From contig JANYDM010000073.1 of the NCBI GenBank assembly GCA_025363575.1, forward strand, positions 8,270 through 72,269: a stretch of 64,000 nt of DNA. The letters are read 5' to 3'. Position 1 is the first letter of the stretch, and each line of letters begins with the position of its first letter. A program made the translations under genes and the position numbers. Below, piece by piece: positions 39,635 through 48,552 of the stretch. The stretch comes from Betaproteobacteria bacterium. Its GTDB lineage: Bacteria; Pseudomonadota; Gammaproteobacteria; Burkholderiales; SG8-41. The notes beneath the pieces are model-generated. The model saw only the letters and a program-made list of their open reading frames with translations, did no database searches and was not told the DNA's origin.

Positions 39635-40864
39635 TCAGACTGCCTGGCCGAGCTTGAAGATTGGGAGGTACATCGCGATGACCATGCCCCCGATAAGTGT
39701 GCCCAGCACGACCATGATGAGCGGCTCCATCAGGCTCGACAGCGCGTCGACTGCGTCGTCGACCTCGGCTTCGAAAAAGTCGGCGACTTTGGACAGCATG
39801 CCATCGAGCGAGCCGGCCTCTTCGCCAATGGCCACCATCTGCAGCACCATATTCGGGAACATTTCGACGTTTTGCATCGAGACCGTGAGGCTCGAGCCGG
39901 TGGAAACTTCGGCCTGGATTTTCTTTGTCGCGACGTAGTACTCGTGATTGCCCGCGGCGCCAGCCACCGAGTCCAGCGCCTCGACCAGAGGCACTCCGGC
40001 GGCGAACATCGTGGCCAGCGTGCGCGTCCAGCGTGCAACGGTCGCCTTGCGCACCATGTCGCCGAACACCGGCGCGCGCAATGCGATTTTGTCCATGAAG
40101 ATCTGCATGGATTTAGAGCGTTTCCACGCATAGAGAAATCCCCATACGCCACCGATGACGACGGTGAAGATGAGGTACCAGTATTTGACGAAAAATTCGG
40201 AAATCGCCATGACCACCAGTGTCGGCCCGGGCAGATCGGCGCCAAAGCTCGCGAACACCTGCTTGAAGGCGGGTATGACGAAAATCATGATTACAGCCGT
40301 GATGACGAAGGCCACCACGATAATCGCTATCGGATAAAACAGCGCCGCTTTGATCTTGCCTTTGATCGCCTGCACTTTTTCTTTGTACGTCGCTAGGCGG
40401 TCGAGCAGGCTGTCGAGAATACCGGCCTGCTCGCCGGCGCCGACCAGGTTGCAGAACAGCGCATCGAAATAAAGGGGGTGCTTTTCGAATGCAGATTTGA
40501 GATTGGAGCCGGTCTCGACTTCGGTCTTGATGTTCATCAGCAGTTTTTGCACTGCCGGGTTGCTGTGGCCCTTGCCGACGATGTCGAACGCCTGCAGCAG
40601 CGGCACGCCGGATTTCATCATGGTCGCGAGTTGGCGCGTGAAGAGCGTAATGTCCTTGTCCGTAATGCTGCCGCCGCTGCGAACGGATTGTTTCTTGACC
40701 TTGAGAACCTTGATGCCCTGACGGCGCAGCATCGCGTTGACGACGGCTTCGCCGCCCGCTTTCATTTCCCCGCGCAGCGTCTTGCCAGCCTTGTCGGTGC
40801 CGCTCCAGGAAAATGTAAATTCCTTGACGTCTTTCTTGGTGGCAGTCGCGGCTGTAGTGGCCAT
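39635..40864 (-). CDS. pilC: Type IV pilus inner-membrane assembly protein PilC
   Basis: 409 residues with two GspF domains (about 70-195 and 275-400; 'FTRQLATMMKSGVPLLQAFDIV' and 'WTRTLATMFAAGVPLVEALDSV') and membrane helices after each. It is the polytopic platform on which the pilus motor acts. ATG 40864 has a GGGAGAG site; upstream reading adds 37 residues lacking similarity. The assembly ATPase gene pilB, normally next to it, is absent from this window. Confidence 0.93.
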   Translation of the reverse strand: MATTAATATKKDVKEFTFSWSGTDKAGKTLRGEMKAGGEAVVNAMLRRQGIKVLKVKKQSVRSGGSITDKDITLFTRQLATMMKSGVPLLQAFDIVGKGHSNPAVQKLLMNIKTEVETGSNLKSAFEKHPLYFDALFCNLVGAGEQAGILDSLLDRLATYKEKVQAIKGKIKAALFYPIAIIVVAFVITAVIMIFVIPAFKQVFASFGADLPGPTLVVMAISEFFVKYWYLIFTVVIGGVWGFLYAWKRSKSMQIFMDKIALRAPVFGDMVRKATVARWTRTLATMFAAGVPLVEALDSVAGAAGNHEYYVATKKIQAEVSTGSSLTVSMQNVEMFPNMVLQMVAIGEEAGSLDGMLSKVADFFEAEVDDAVDALSSLMEPLIMVVLGTLIGGMVIAMYLPIFKLGQAV

Positions 40865-40884
40865 GGAGTTCTCTCCCAAAATCC

Positions 40885-40906
40885 AATCTAACCAATCGGT
40901 TAGATT
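40885..40906 (-). promoter_or_regulatory. Palindrome upstream of pilC (operator or leader hairpin)
   Basis: AATCTAACC-AATC-GGTTAGATT is a perfect nine-base inverted repeat whose inner edge lies 21 bases before the pilC start. The size and symmetry suit a dimeric repressor site (TetR-like sites often read AACC...GGTT); an mRNA hairpin near the ribosome site is the alternative. Confidence 0.4.
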
Positions 40907-40971
40907 CCAAACCTGAACCTGTGCCCAATGATGCCCTTGTGCGTTTGCTTTGTAAAGGCGGTAGTGCCTCG

Positions 40972-42252
40972 TCAATCGCCCGCGATGACGTCGACCGGCG
41001 ATGCCAGCCGCACTGCTTTGACTACCCGATCCTGAGTTTGCACGATTTTTATCCGGTGCCCGGCGATATGGGCGCTGACGCCCGGCTCTGGAATATCGCG
41101 GAAATGCTCAAGGATCAGCCCGTTCAGCGTCTTGGGGCCGTCGAGCGGAAAATGGTAGCCCAGCTTACGGTTCAATTCGCGCAGCAGGCTGCCGCCTTCA
41201 ACCAGGTAGGACCCGTCGTCCTGGCGGTGGAAATGCAGCGGCTGCAGCGGCGAGTGCGTCGCAAATTCGCCGATCAGCTCCTCGACGATGTCTTCGAGCG
41301 TCAAGAGGCCCATGAGCTCGCCGTATTCGTCGACCACGAAACACAGCCGGTCCTGGTGCTCCTGAAACTGCTGAAGCTGCGTGAAGAGCGGCGTGCCGGA
41401 CGGTATGTAATACGGCTCGCGCATGATCTCGCGCAGATGCGCGGCCGTAATGTCGTCGTCCTTGCTGACCGCGAGCACCTTGCGCAGAACGATGATGCCA
41501 ATGATGTTGTCCGGCTGGCCCTCGTACACCGGCAGGCGGCGGTGATAGGCGGTGGCGATCTGCTGGCGCAACACGTCGGCGGGCGCGTCGATGTCGACCG
41601 CTTCGATCTGGCTGCGCGGTGTCATCACGTCGTTGACGGTAATGCTCTCGAGGTCGAACAGGTTGAGCAGAATGCTCTGATGCTTTTTCGGAATGTAATT
41701 GCCGGATTCCAGCACCAGCGTGCGCAGTTCGTCCGGCGTCATCTTGTGGTCGGTCGTGTTCGCCGGCTTGAGGCGGAATAGCCACAGCAGCGACTGCACG
41801 AAGAGATTGACGAACCAGACGATCGGATAAAGTGCTTTGAGCATCGGCCGCAATACGAACGCAACCGGCAGTGCGATTTGTTCCGCATAAGCGGCGCCGA
41901 TGACTTTGGGCGTGATCTCGGACACGATCAGCAGCGCGAACGTCACCACCACAGCGCTCGCCGCGGGCACCCACTTGTGATCGCCCCACAGTGAATGCGC
42001 GATCAAGGTGGCGAGCGTGGCGGCGCCCGCGGCGACGAGCGTGTTGCCGAGCAAAATGACGCCGAGCAGCTTGTCGGTTTCGCGCAGCAGCCCCGCGGTG
42101 AGTTTCGCGCCGCGGCTGCCGAGCTTGACCAGCGCCTTCAGGCGATAGCGGTTGAGCGCCATCATGCTGGTCTCTGCCAGCGAAAAAAACGCCGACAGAA
42201 GGAGCAGCACGCCGAGCGTGACGAGCTGTACGAAAAGCGGAATATCGTCCAT
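40972..42252 (-). CDS. CNNM/CorC-type transporter with DUF21 and CBS domains
   Basis: 426 residues: DUF21 membrane domain (about 1-185, 'SAFFSLAETSMMALNRYRL'), a CBS pair (about 200-325, 'TVNDVMTPRSQIEAVDID', 'VVDEYGELMGLLTLEDIVEELIGE'), and a CorC_HlyC domain (about 340-420). Members are linked to magnesium or cobalt efflux and resistance (YfjD/CorB/MpfA type). Gene order between the CcsA-like protein and the pil genes is usual for betaproteobacteria. Confidence 0.88.
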   Translation of the reverse strand: MDDIPLFVQLVTLGVLLLLSAFFSLAETSMMALNRYRLKALVKLGSRGAKLTAGLLRETDKLLGVILLGNTLVAAGAATLATLIAHSLWGDHKWVPAASAVVVTFALLIVSEITPKVIGAAYAEQIALPVAFVLRPMLKALYPIVWFVNLFVQSLLWLFRLKPANTTDHKMTPDELRTLVLESGNYIPKKHQSILLNLFDLESITVNDVMTPRSQIEAVDIDAPADVLRQQIATAYHRRLPVYEGQPDNIIGIIVLRKVLAVSKDDDITAAHLREIMREPYYIPSGTPLFTQLQQFQEHQDRLCFVVDEYGELMGLLTLEDIVEELIGEFATHSPLQPLHFHRQDDGSYLVEGGSLLRELNRKLGYHFPLDGPKTLNGLILEHFRDIPEPGVSAHIAGHRIKIVQTQDRVVKAVRLASPVDVIAGD

Positions 42253-42265
42253 CAGTACAGCATCT

Positions 42266-42338
42266 AGGATTGAGGATTGAAGATTGAGGCGAACCGGAAT
42301 GAACGACCCGGCAATCCTCGATGCTCAATCCGCGATCC
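42266..42338. repeat. GAGGATTGA-type intergenic inverted repeat, copy 2
   Basis: AGGATTGAGGATTGAAGATTGAGG (in two pieces: 42266-42280 and 42281-42289) faces CAATCCTCG and CTCAATCCGCGATCC (42312-42338), giving a long imperfect hairpin in the gap between the CorC-type and CcsA-like genes. Confidence 0.6.
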
Positions 42339-42343
42339 TGTTT

Positions 42344-43174
42344 TCACGTCCTGCCCAGGATGACTTCCAGCACAAATTTGCTGCCGACGTAAGCCAGTAC
42401 CAGCATCAGGAATCCGGCAAGCGTCCAGCGCACCGCAATGCGGCCGCGCCATCCATAAAGCCGCCGCCCGCCGAGCAGCGCAGCGAAAATCAGCCACGAC
42501 AGGATGCCGAACACCGTCTTGTGGTTGAAGCGCAACGCCTTGCCGAACAATTCCTCGGAAAACACAATACCGCTGGCAAGCGTCAGCGTGAGCAGCAGGA
42601 ACCCGGCCAGGATGATGCGAAACAACAGCGTTTCCATGGTCAGCAGGGGCGGCAACGACTGCAGCGCGAGCGGCAGTTTTCCGGTATGCAGCCCCCGTTC
42701 GAGCAGCGCCATCAGCAGGACATGCAGCGATGCGATGGTGAACAGGCTGTAGGCGAGTAACGCGATCAACAGATGCGCCTTGAACGCGGCAAGCTGCGTA
42801 TTCGGCAGCGCGTGGGTCGCGGGAAAAATCGTGGGCAGCAACACGCAGATCGCAGCGACGGGCATCACCATCGCCTGCAGGCCTTCGAACTTATAGGCGA
42901 GGTTGCCGAGCCAATAGATGGCGACTGTCAGCCAGACGATGGTCGAGATCGCATTGCCGATGCCCAGATGCATGCCCGCGCTGTCGAATACCGATTGATA
43001 AAGCAGCAGCGCATGGAGAATGAGCGGCACGGCCACCGCGATATGCTCGACGGTGCGCGATTCTGCGCGCGGTACCCGCGGCGCGGACGCGGGTAACCAC
43101 TGGGCGCGCCAGAAATACGCGGCGAGCGCCGCGTACATCAGCGAAGTGATCGGATAGAATACCAAGTCCGGCAT
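42344..43174 (-). CDS. CcsA/YpjD-like cytochrome c assembly family membrane protein
   Basis: 276 residues, eight membrane helices by hydrophobicity. It carries the family segment 'AFKAHLLIALLAYSLFTIASLHVLLMALLER' and conserved His in 'RFNHKTVFGILSWLIF'. YpjD-type proteins are relatives of the haem-handling protein CcsA, but their own role is not settled. Start ATG 43174 is chosen over 43279, which adds a 35-residue basic extension. Divergent from ffh, the usual arrangement. Confidence 0.83.
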   Translation of the reverse strand: MPDLVFYPITSLMYAALAAYFWRAQWLPASAPRVPRAESRTVEHIAVAVPLILHALLLYQSVFDSAGMHLGIGNAISTIVWLTVAIYWLGNLAYKFEGLQAMVMPVAAICVLLPTIFPATHALPNTQLAAFKAHLLIALLAYSLFTIASLHVLLMALLERGLHTGKLPLALQSLPPLLTMETLLFRIILAGFLLLTLTLASGIVFSEELFGKALRFNHKTVFGILSWLIFAALLGGRRLYGWRGRIAVRWTLAGFLMLVLAYVGSKFVLEVILGRT

Positions 43175-43248
43175 GGTCGTGGCAGCAGTGTACACCAGTG
43201 GATTGCGTGCCCGCGCCGTGCGTCTAAACATCCGAACCCGGGCCCCGC

Positions 43249-44601
43249 ATGTTTGAAAGTCTGACAGGACGGTTGTCACAGGTCATGAAGTCGCTGCGCG
43301 GCGAAGCGCGGCTGACCGATACCAACATCCAGGACGCCTTGCGCGAAGTGCGCATGGCGTTGCTCGAGGCCGATGTCGCGCTGCCGGTCGTCAGGGATTT
43401 CATCGCGCATGTGCGCGAGCGAGCGCTCGGCCAGGAAGTGATGTCCAGCCTGACACCGGGGCAGGCGCTGGTCGGTGTCGTGCATCGCGAGCTGGTGACG
43501 CTGATGGGCGAAGCCGATGCAAAGCTGGATCTCGCGACGACACCGCCCGCGGTGATCCTCATGGCGGGCCTGCAGGGCTCGGGCAAAACGACGACGAGCG
43601 GCAAGCTGGCCAAGATGCTGCGCGAGCAGTCGAAGAAGAAAGTGCTGCTCGCGAGCTGCGACGTTTATCGTCCGGCGGCGATCGAGCAGCTCAAAACGCT
43701 GGCCGCGCAGATCGATACGGATTTTTTCCCTTCGAGCGCCAGCGACAAGCCCGCGGCCATCGCGCTCGCCGCGCTTGATTACGCGCGCAAGCACTATCAC
43801 GACGTGTTGATCGTAGACACGGCGGGCCGTCTCGCCATCGACGAAGCGATGATGGGTGAAATCCGCGAACTGCATGCGGTGCTGCAGCCGATCGAAACGC
43901 TGTTCGTCGTCGATGCGATGCAGGGCCAGGACGCCGTGAATGTCGCGAAAGTCTTTGCCGATGCGCTGCCGCTGACCGGCGTGGTGCTGACGAAACTAGA
44001 CGGCGACGCGCGGGGCGGCGCCGCCCTGTCGGTGCGCCAGGTCACCGGCAAGCCGATCAAGTTCGCCGGCGTCGGTGAGAAGCTCACGGGGTTCGAAGTC
44101 TTTCATCCCGATCGCATGGCTTCGCGCATCCTCGGCATGGGCGACGTGCTGTCGCTGATCGAAGATGCGCAACGCACGGTCGATCGCGACGAAGCCGAGA
44201 AATTCGCCAAGAAGCTGAAGTCGGGCAAAGGCTTCGACCTCGAAGACTTCAAGCAACAGATTGGCCAGATGAAAAAAATGGGCGGCGTCACTGCAATGCT
44301 CGACAAACTGCCCGGGCAGCTCGCGCAGGCCGCGGGCAAAGCGCAAATGGACGAACGCCAGGTCCGGCGCATAGAGGGCATCATCAATTCAATGACGCCT
44401 CAAGAGCGCGCGAAGCCCGAGTTGCTCAAAGCGTCGCGCAAGCGCCGCATCGCGGCGGGCGCCGGCGTGAGCGTGCAGGAAGTCAATCGCCTGCTCGCGC
44501 AGTTCGAGCAAACGCAGAAAATGATGAAAATGATGGCGAAGGGCGGCATGGCGAAAATGATGCGCTCAATGAAGGGGATGCTGCCGGGCGGCATGCGCTG
44601 A
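43249..44601 (+). CDS. ffh: Signal recognition particle GTPase Ffh
   Basis: Binds 4.5S RNA and hydrophobic signal sequences on the ribosome and docks with FtsY. 450 residues: N domain, GTPase G domain (P-loop GLQGSGKTTTSGKLAK near 107, 'DTAGRLAIDEAMM', 'TKLDGDARGGAAL'), and Met-rich M domain ('MMKMMAKGGMAKMMRSMKGM') at the C-terminus. No 4.5S RNA gene was seen in the window. Confidence 0.97.
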   Translation: MFESLTGRLSQVMKSLRGEARLTDTNIQDALREVRMALLEADVALPVVRDFIAHVRERALGQEVMSSLTPGQALVGVVHRELVTLMGEADAKLDLATTPPAVILMAGLQGSGKTTTSGKLAKMLREQSKKKVLLASCDVYRPAAIEQLKTLAAQIDTDFFPSSASDKPAAIALAALDYARKHYHDVLIVDTAGRLAIDEAMMGEIRELHAVLQPIETLFVVDAMQGQDAVNVAKVFADALPLTGVVLTKLDGDARGGAALSVRQVTGKPIKFAGVGEKLTGFEVFHPDRMASRILGMGDVLSLIEDAQRTVDRDEAEKFAKKLKSGKGFDLEDFKQQIGQMKKMGGVTAMLDKLPGQLAQAAGKAQMDERQVRRIEGIINSMTPQERAKPELLKASRKRRIAAGAGVSVQEVNRLLAQFEQTQKMMKMMAKGGMAKMMRSMKGMLPGGMR

Positions 44602-44712
44602 TCCTTCTACCCCGGCAGTTTTTCCCGCCGGTCAAGCGTCTTCTTTATCGATCAATACGTTAACTTCGCCGCGGCAGGCCCGACAGGGGCCGCCAACCGG
44701 ACGCGGCTCACC

Positions 44713-44742
44713 TTGCGTTGCAGCCAAAAACTAGCGTAAAAT
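44713..44742 (+). promoter_or_regulatory. Candidate promoter of the rpsP operon
   Basis: TTGCGT (44713-44718), 18-base spacer and TAAAAT (44737-44742), 36 bases ahead of the rpsP ATG in the 176-base gap after ffh. The rest of this gap holds only a weak CCGGC/GCCGG stem near 44613. Confidence 0.6.
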
Positions 44743-44777
44743 CACGCCCTTTCCGCATTTTCAGGGTCGGATTTACC

Positions 44778-45032
44778 ATGGTCGTTATCAGGCTGGCACG
44801 AGGCGGCGCCAAAAAGCGTCCGTTTTTCAATCTGGTGGTCGCGGATTCGAAGCGCGCGCGCGATGGCCGCTTCATCGAGCGCATCGGTTTTTATAATCCC
44901 AAAGCGCCCGCGGGGCAGGAAACGTTCCGCTATCAGGCGGAACGTCTCACCTACTGGCAGAGCAAAGGCGCGCAGATCAGCGACACCGCCGCACGCCTGG
45001 TCAAGCAGTTTGCCGCAAAGCCCGCTGCCTGA
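44778..45032 (+). CDS. rpsP: 30S ribosomal protein S16
   Basis: 84 residues with the bS16 signature [24 protein letters not shown] split over its first 26 residues, then '[13 protein letters not shown]'. It heads the conserved rpsP-rimM-trmD-rplS operon. ATG 44778 is the standard start; the in-frame extension upstream covers the promoter. Confidence 0.97.
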   Translation: MVVIRLARGGAKKRPFFNLVVADSKRARDGRFIERIGFYNPKAPAGQETFRYQAERLTYWQSKGAQISDTAARLVKQFAAKPAA

Positions 45033-45036
45033 GCGC

Positions 45037-45528
45037 ATGGTAGTCATGGGGCGGGTGACCGCCCCGTTCGGAGTCAAGGGCTGGATCAAGGTTTACGCGC
45101 TCACCGCGCAACCCGGTAACTTGTGCGATTACGAGGCGTGGTGGCTGCGGCGCGATGGCGGATGGTGCGAAACGAAAGTCGTCGCCGCCAAAGTGCATGG
45201 AAAAATGCTGGTAGTGCAGTTGGCGGGCATCAACGATCGCGAAGCCGCCGCTGCCCTGAAGGGAATCGAAATCGGCGTGCCGCGCGAGCAGTTGCCGGCC
45301 GCGGCGAAGAATGAATTTTACTGGGCCGATTTGATCGGCCTGAAAGTTGTAAACGCCGCACAGCAAGAGTTCGGACGGGTTGTTCGTATCATGCAGACTG
45401 GCGCGAACGACGTGCTGGTGGTAGCGGACGACGCAGGAGAAATACTGATTCCGTTCATCGCCGGCGCGGTCAGGCAGGTGGATCTGGCGGCGGGTGTGAT
45501 TGCAGTGGACTGGGGCCGGGATTACTGA
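45037..45528 (+). CDS. rimM: Ribosome maturation factor RimM
   Basis: Assists 16S rRNA processing in the 30S head and binds S19. 163 residues: N-terminal RimM barrel ('[20 protein letters not shown]') and C-terminal PRC barrel ('[22 protein letters not shown]', '[19 protein letters not shown]'). ATG 45037 lies five bases after rpsP. It overlaps trmD by one base. Confidence 0.95.
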   Translation: MVVMGRVTAPFGVKGWIKVYALTAQPGNLCDYEAWWLRRDGGWCETKVVAAKVHGKMLVVQLAGINDREAAAALKGIEIGVPREQLPAAAKNEFYWADLIGLKVVNAAQQEFGRVVRIMQTGANDVLVVADDAGEILIPFIAGAVRQVDLAAGVIAVDWGRDY

Positions 45529-46310
45529 TGCTTCAGTTTGACGTGGTAACGATTTTTCCCGCGATGTTCGGCGCGGTCGCTGAAGCGGGCGTCATAGGGC
45601 GGGCGCGGGAAAAAGGGATTTATCAGCTGGTCGCGTGGAACCCGCGTGATTTTGCGCAGAACGCATATCGCACGGTGGACGACCGGCCGTACGGCGGCGG
45701 GCCCGGCATGGTGATGATGGCCGAACCCGTCGGCCGCGCAGTAGCGGCGGCGCGGCAGCGGCAAAAAAGCGCGGGCGTGAAAGCGCCGCGCGTGATTCAC
45801 CTGACGCCGCAGGGACGGTTGTTAAGTCACCGGCTGGTGATGGAATTGGCGGAGCAGCAGGGGCTGGTGTTGCTGGCAGGGCGTTACGAAGGTGTCGATG
45901 AACGCGTGACTGCACGTGGGGCAGGCGAAATCGACGATGAAGTCTCGATCGGGGATTACGTGCTGTCGGGCGGCGAGCTGGCGGCGATGGTGTTGATCGA
46001 TGCCATCGTGCGGCAGCTGCCGGGAGTGCTGGGAGATGCAGAGTCGGCGAGTCAGGATTCGTTTGTGAACGGCCTGCTCGATTGTCCGCACTACACGCGT
46101 CCCGAGACGTATGCAGGACAGAAAGTGCCGGCGGTGCTGTTGTCGGGCAATCATGCCGAGATCGGACGCTGGCGATTGAAGCAGGCATTGGGCAGAACGT
46201 GGCAGCGCAGGCCGGAATTGCTGGAGAAGCGCGCGTTGTCGAATGACGAGCGCAGGCTGCTCGAGGAATTTAAACAGGAAATGAGCAAGCAGGAACTGAG
46301 TGGAGCATGA
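45528..46310 (+). CDS. trmD: tRNA (guanine(37)-N1)-methyltransferase
   Basis: SPOUT-class methyltransferase that prevents frameshifting. 260 residues. The knot motifs are '[15 protein letters not shown]', '[13 protein letters not shown]' and '[20 protein letters not shown]'. Its start shares a base with the rimM stop and its end overlaps rplS as ATGA. Confidence 0.96.
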   Translation: MLQFDVVTIFPAMFGAVAEAGVIGRAREKGIYQLVAWNPRDFAQNAYRTVDDRPYGGGPGMVMMAEPVGRAVAAARQRQKSAGVKAPRVIHLTPQGRLLSHRLVMELAEQQGLVLLAGRYEGVDERVTARGAGEIDDEVSIGDYVLSGGELAAMVLIDAIVRQLPGVLGDAESASQDSFVNGLLDCPHYTRPETYAGQKVPAVLLSGNHAEIGRWRLKQALGRTWQRRPELLEKRALSNDERRLLEEFKQEMSKQELSGA

Positions 46311-46729
46311 CAATGGACCTTATACAAAAACTCGAAAACGAAGAAATCACCCGCCTCGGAAAAAACATTCCGGAGTTCAAGCCGGGCGATACGGTAGTGG
46401 TCAACGTGAACGTCGTCGAAGGCGATCGCAAGCGCGTGCAGGCCTACGAAGGCGTGGTGATCGCCAAGAAGAGCCGCGGGCTCAACTCGGCGTTCATCGT
46501 GCGCAAGATTTCGTCGGGCGAGGGCGTCGAGCGCACTTTCCAGACGTATTCACCGCTGATCGCTTCGATCGAAGTCAAGCGCAAGGGTGACGTCAATCGC
46601 GCCAAGCTCTACTACCTGCGCAAGCTGTCGGGCAAGGCCGCGCGCATCAAGGAACGCCTTGAAGTGCGCACCGAGGACGTGTTGCCGCCGGTGGAGGCGG
46701 AGAAACCCGCGGTCGACGCCAAGCAATAA
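46307..46729 (+). CDS. rplS: 50S ribosomal protein L19
   Basis: bL19, at the 30S-50S interface. 140 residues with '[20 protein letters not shown]', '[19 protein letters not shown]' and '[19 protein letters not shown]'. The acidic tail after residue 118 is somewhat longer than in E. coli. ATG 46307 overlaps trmD; a second ATG at 46313 is possible. A terminator follows at 46764. Confidence 0.96.
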   Translation: MTMDLIQKLENEEITRLGKNIPEFKPGDTVVVNVNVVEGDRKRVQAYEGVVIAKKSRGLNSAFIVRKISSGEGVERTFQTYSPLIASIEVKRKGDVNRAKLYYLRKLSGKAARIKERLEVRTEDVLPPVEAEKPAVDAKQ

Positions 46730-46763
46730 CGGGCCAGGCAAAACGATGTTTTGAGTGGGATGA

Positions 46764-46792
46764 AAAAAGGCGGCGCGAGCCGCCTTTTTTAT
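46764..46792 (+). terminator. Rho-independent terminator of the rpsP operon
   Basis: AAAAAGGCGGC-GCGA-GCCGCCTTTTT forms a GC-rich six-base-pair core extended by A:T pairs, with a T-tract after it. It lies 35 bases after rplS. Confidence 0.92.
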
Positions 46793-46838
46793 TGCTTTCG
46801 TGGCCGCCCTCCGGACCGTGCAGGCTATCGCCTACAAT

Positions 46839-48533
46839 ATGCGCATGCATACTGCCGTCTTCCTGACCCTGCTCATGTCACTGGCCGCGCACGCCCAGGG
46901 CGTGCCCGATGCATTCGATACGACGCAGCGCTATGCGGACAGCAACGCGCTGCAGCTCGCTCTTGCGCGCGTCGAGCAGTTGCAGCCCGCTGCGATGAAC
47001 GGGCCGCGGTGGGCTGACTGGGAGCAATTGCGGTGCATCCTGTTGTCGCGCCTGAGCCGCCATCAGGAGCTGACGCGGCGCGTTGCCGCTCTCCCCGCCG
47101 GCGCGCCCGACAAGGTCGTGCGAACCTGCATCATGCAAGGCGCGCGCGCGGCGCTCGCCAGCGGCCAGGGCTTGACTGCGCGCAATTTCCTCGTCCGCCT
47201 GATCTGGCGGCAAGACCTTGCCGCGGAAGAAACGCGTCACGCGCGCCTGCTGGTCATCGAGACTTATCTCGCCGAAGACCAGGCGCAGGATGCGTTTGCG
47301 CTGATGCTGCGTTATCAACAGGACTACAAGCCGGTCGATCGCGATACGGCGGCGCGCTTTGTCGATGCGCTGCTCGCGGCAGGGATGGATAAAGAGGCAG
47401 TGAACTGGTTTTCCCAGTTGGACGACGCCAGCCCGCTCAAGCTGCTGATGCGCCTGAAGACGAATCTGATCGCGCCGGATGCGGCAATCGCGCAGGCGCG
47501 CACCGCGCTGGCAAAGAACAACAATGTCGCTTACTGGATCGTGCTGCAACACGCGGCCGCAGTGCAAAAGGATCGCATACTGCAGGTCGACGCACTCGAG
47601 AATCTGCTGCAGCTCGCGGCCGACAAGCCCGCGGAGCGCCTTGCAGCGATCTCCGCGGAACTGTGGAAAGCATACGCGGCGGCGGCACAGGACATCGCCA
47701 ACCAGAATCAGCTGCTGGTTGGCGATGACGCGGGATGGGCCGACTTCGCGGCACGCCGCAGCGCCGCCAGTCCGCTCGCGGGGCGCGCGCTGTTTGCCTA
47801 TCTCGCGCAGCAAAGCAGGATCCGCGCAACGCGCCAGAGCGCGCAACTGCAACTGGTGTTCTCGTTGCAGAGCGGGAAAATGCCGCTGTCCGCCATCCGG
47901 CTGTTCGACGATGCAACGCGTTTTCCGGTCGCCCAGCTCGATGCGCAGACGCGCTTTCTGCTCGGCGGTATGGCAAGCGAACACAATCAACCGGCCGCGG
48001 CTGCGCGCTATTGGCAGGGGCTTATCGCGCCGGCGACTCTCGAGCCGGATGAGTGGCGCATCCGGCTGGCGCCGGTGCTGGTGCGCGCGGGTTACGCGGA
48101 GCCGGGCGCCGATCAGGTGCGCGCGCTCATCGCGGGGAAGACGACGCTGCCCGCCGACGTCATGCAGCGTGCGGTGCTCGTTGTGCAAGAGTTGCAGGAC
48201 ACCGGGTTTTTCAAGACCGCCGACGAGCTGTATCGCGCGTTGCTGCCGCTCGCCGCGGCGCGCGAGCGGCGCGACATCCTGTTCGCTCTCGCGCGCATTG
48301 CCGAAAGTTTTAACGATTTCCAGAGTGCCGCGGACTATTTTCTGGAATCCGCGCTACTGGCCGAGACGCGCTCTCCGGACGTGCTGGCAATCAATGCGCG
48401 TATCGCCGCGGCGTCCAATCTTGGCCGCGCAGGGCTCAAGGACGATGCGCGTGCGCAATTCGATTGGCTGCGCAAAAACGTGAAAGACGCCGAAAAAATC
48501 GAATTGATACGCCGCGAGATGCAAAAACTCTAG
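46839..48533 (+). CDS. Periplasmic helical-repeat (TPR-like) protein, function unknown
   Basis: About 564 residues. A signal peptide (MHTAVFLTLLMSLAAHAQG) is followed by an all-helical, Ala- and Leu-rich protein with repeated hairpins such as 'DKEAVNWFSQLDDASPLKLL', 'AAAARYWQGLIAP' and 'FNDFQSAADYFLESALLAE', as in TPR proteins. No catalytic motif is seen. Starts ATG 46839 and 46845 are two codons apart; TACAAT at 46833-46838 could be a -10 element, which would leave almost no leader. It follows the rpsP operon terminator and is convergent with the glycosyltransferase genes. Confidence 0.7.
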   Translation: MRMHTAVFLTLLMSLAAHAQGVPDAFDTTQRYADSNALQLALARVEQLQPAAMNGPRWADWEQLRCILLSRLSRHQELTRRVAALPAGAPDKVVRTCIMQGARAALASGQGLTARNFLVRLIWRQDLAAEETRHARLLVIETYLAEDQAQDAFALMLRYQQDYKPVDRDTAARFVDALLAAGMDKEAVNWFSQLDDASPLKLLMRLKTNLIAPDAAIAQARTALAKNNNVAYWIVLQHAAAVQKDRILQVDALENLLQLAADKPAERLAAISAELWKAYAAAAQDIANQNQLLVGDDAGWADFAARRSAASPLAGRALFAYLAQQSRIRATRQSAQLQLVFSLQSGKMPLSAIRLFDDATRFPVAQLDAQTRFLLGGMASEHNQPAAAARYWQGLIAPATLEPDEWRIRLAPVLVRAGYAEPGADQVRALIAGKTTLPADVMQRAVLVVQELQDTGFFKTADELYRALLPLAAARERRDILFALARIAESFNDFQSAADYFLESALLAETRSPDVLAINARIAAASNLGRAGLKDDARAQFDWLRKNVKDAEKIELIRREMQKL

Positions 48534-48552
48534 CGTCGGCGCGCCCGCTGCT

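Noticed and set aside
44602..44777. Possible tRNA or 4.5S RNA gene after ffh
   Set aside because: No cloverleaf or SRP Alu-like core can be folded by eye; only a promoter-like pair is present.
46878..48188. 436-codon minus-strand open frame opposite the helical-repeat gene
   Set aside because: Only the plus strand has a signal peptide and a regular helical pattern; the antisense frame has neither.
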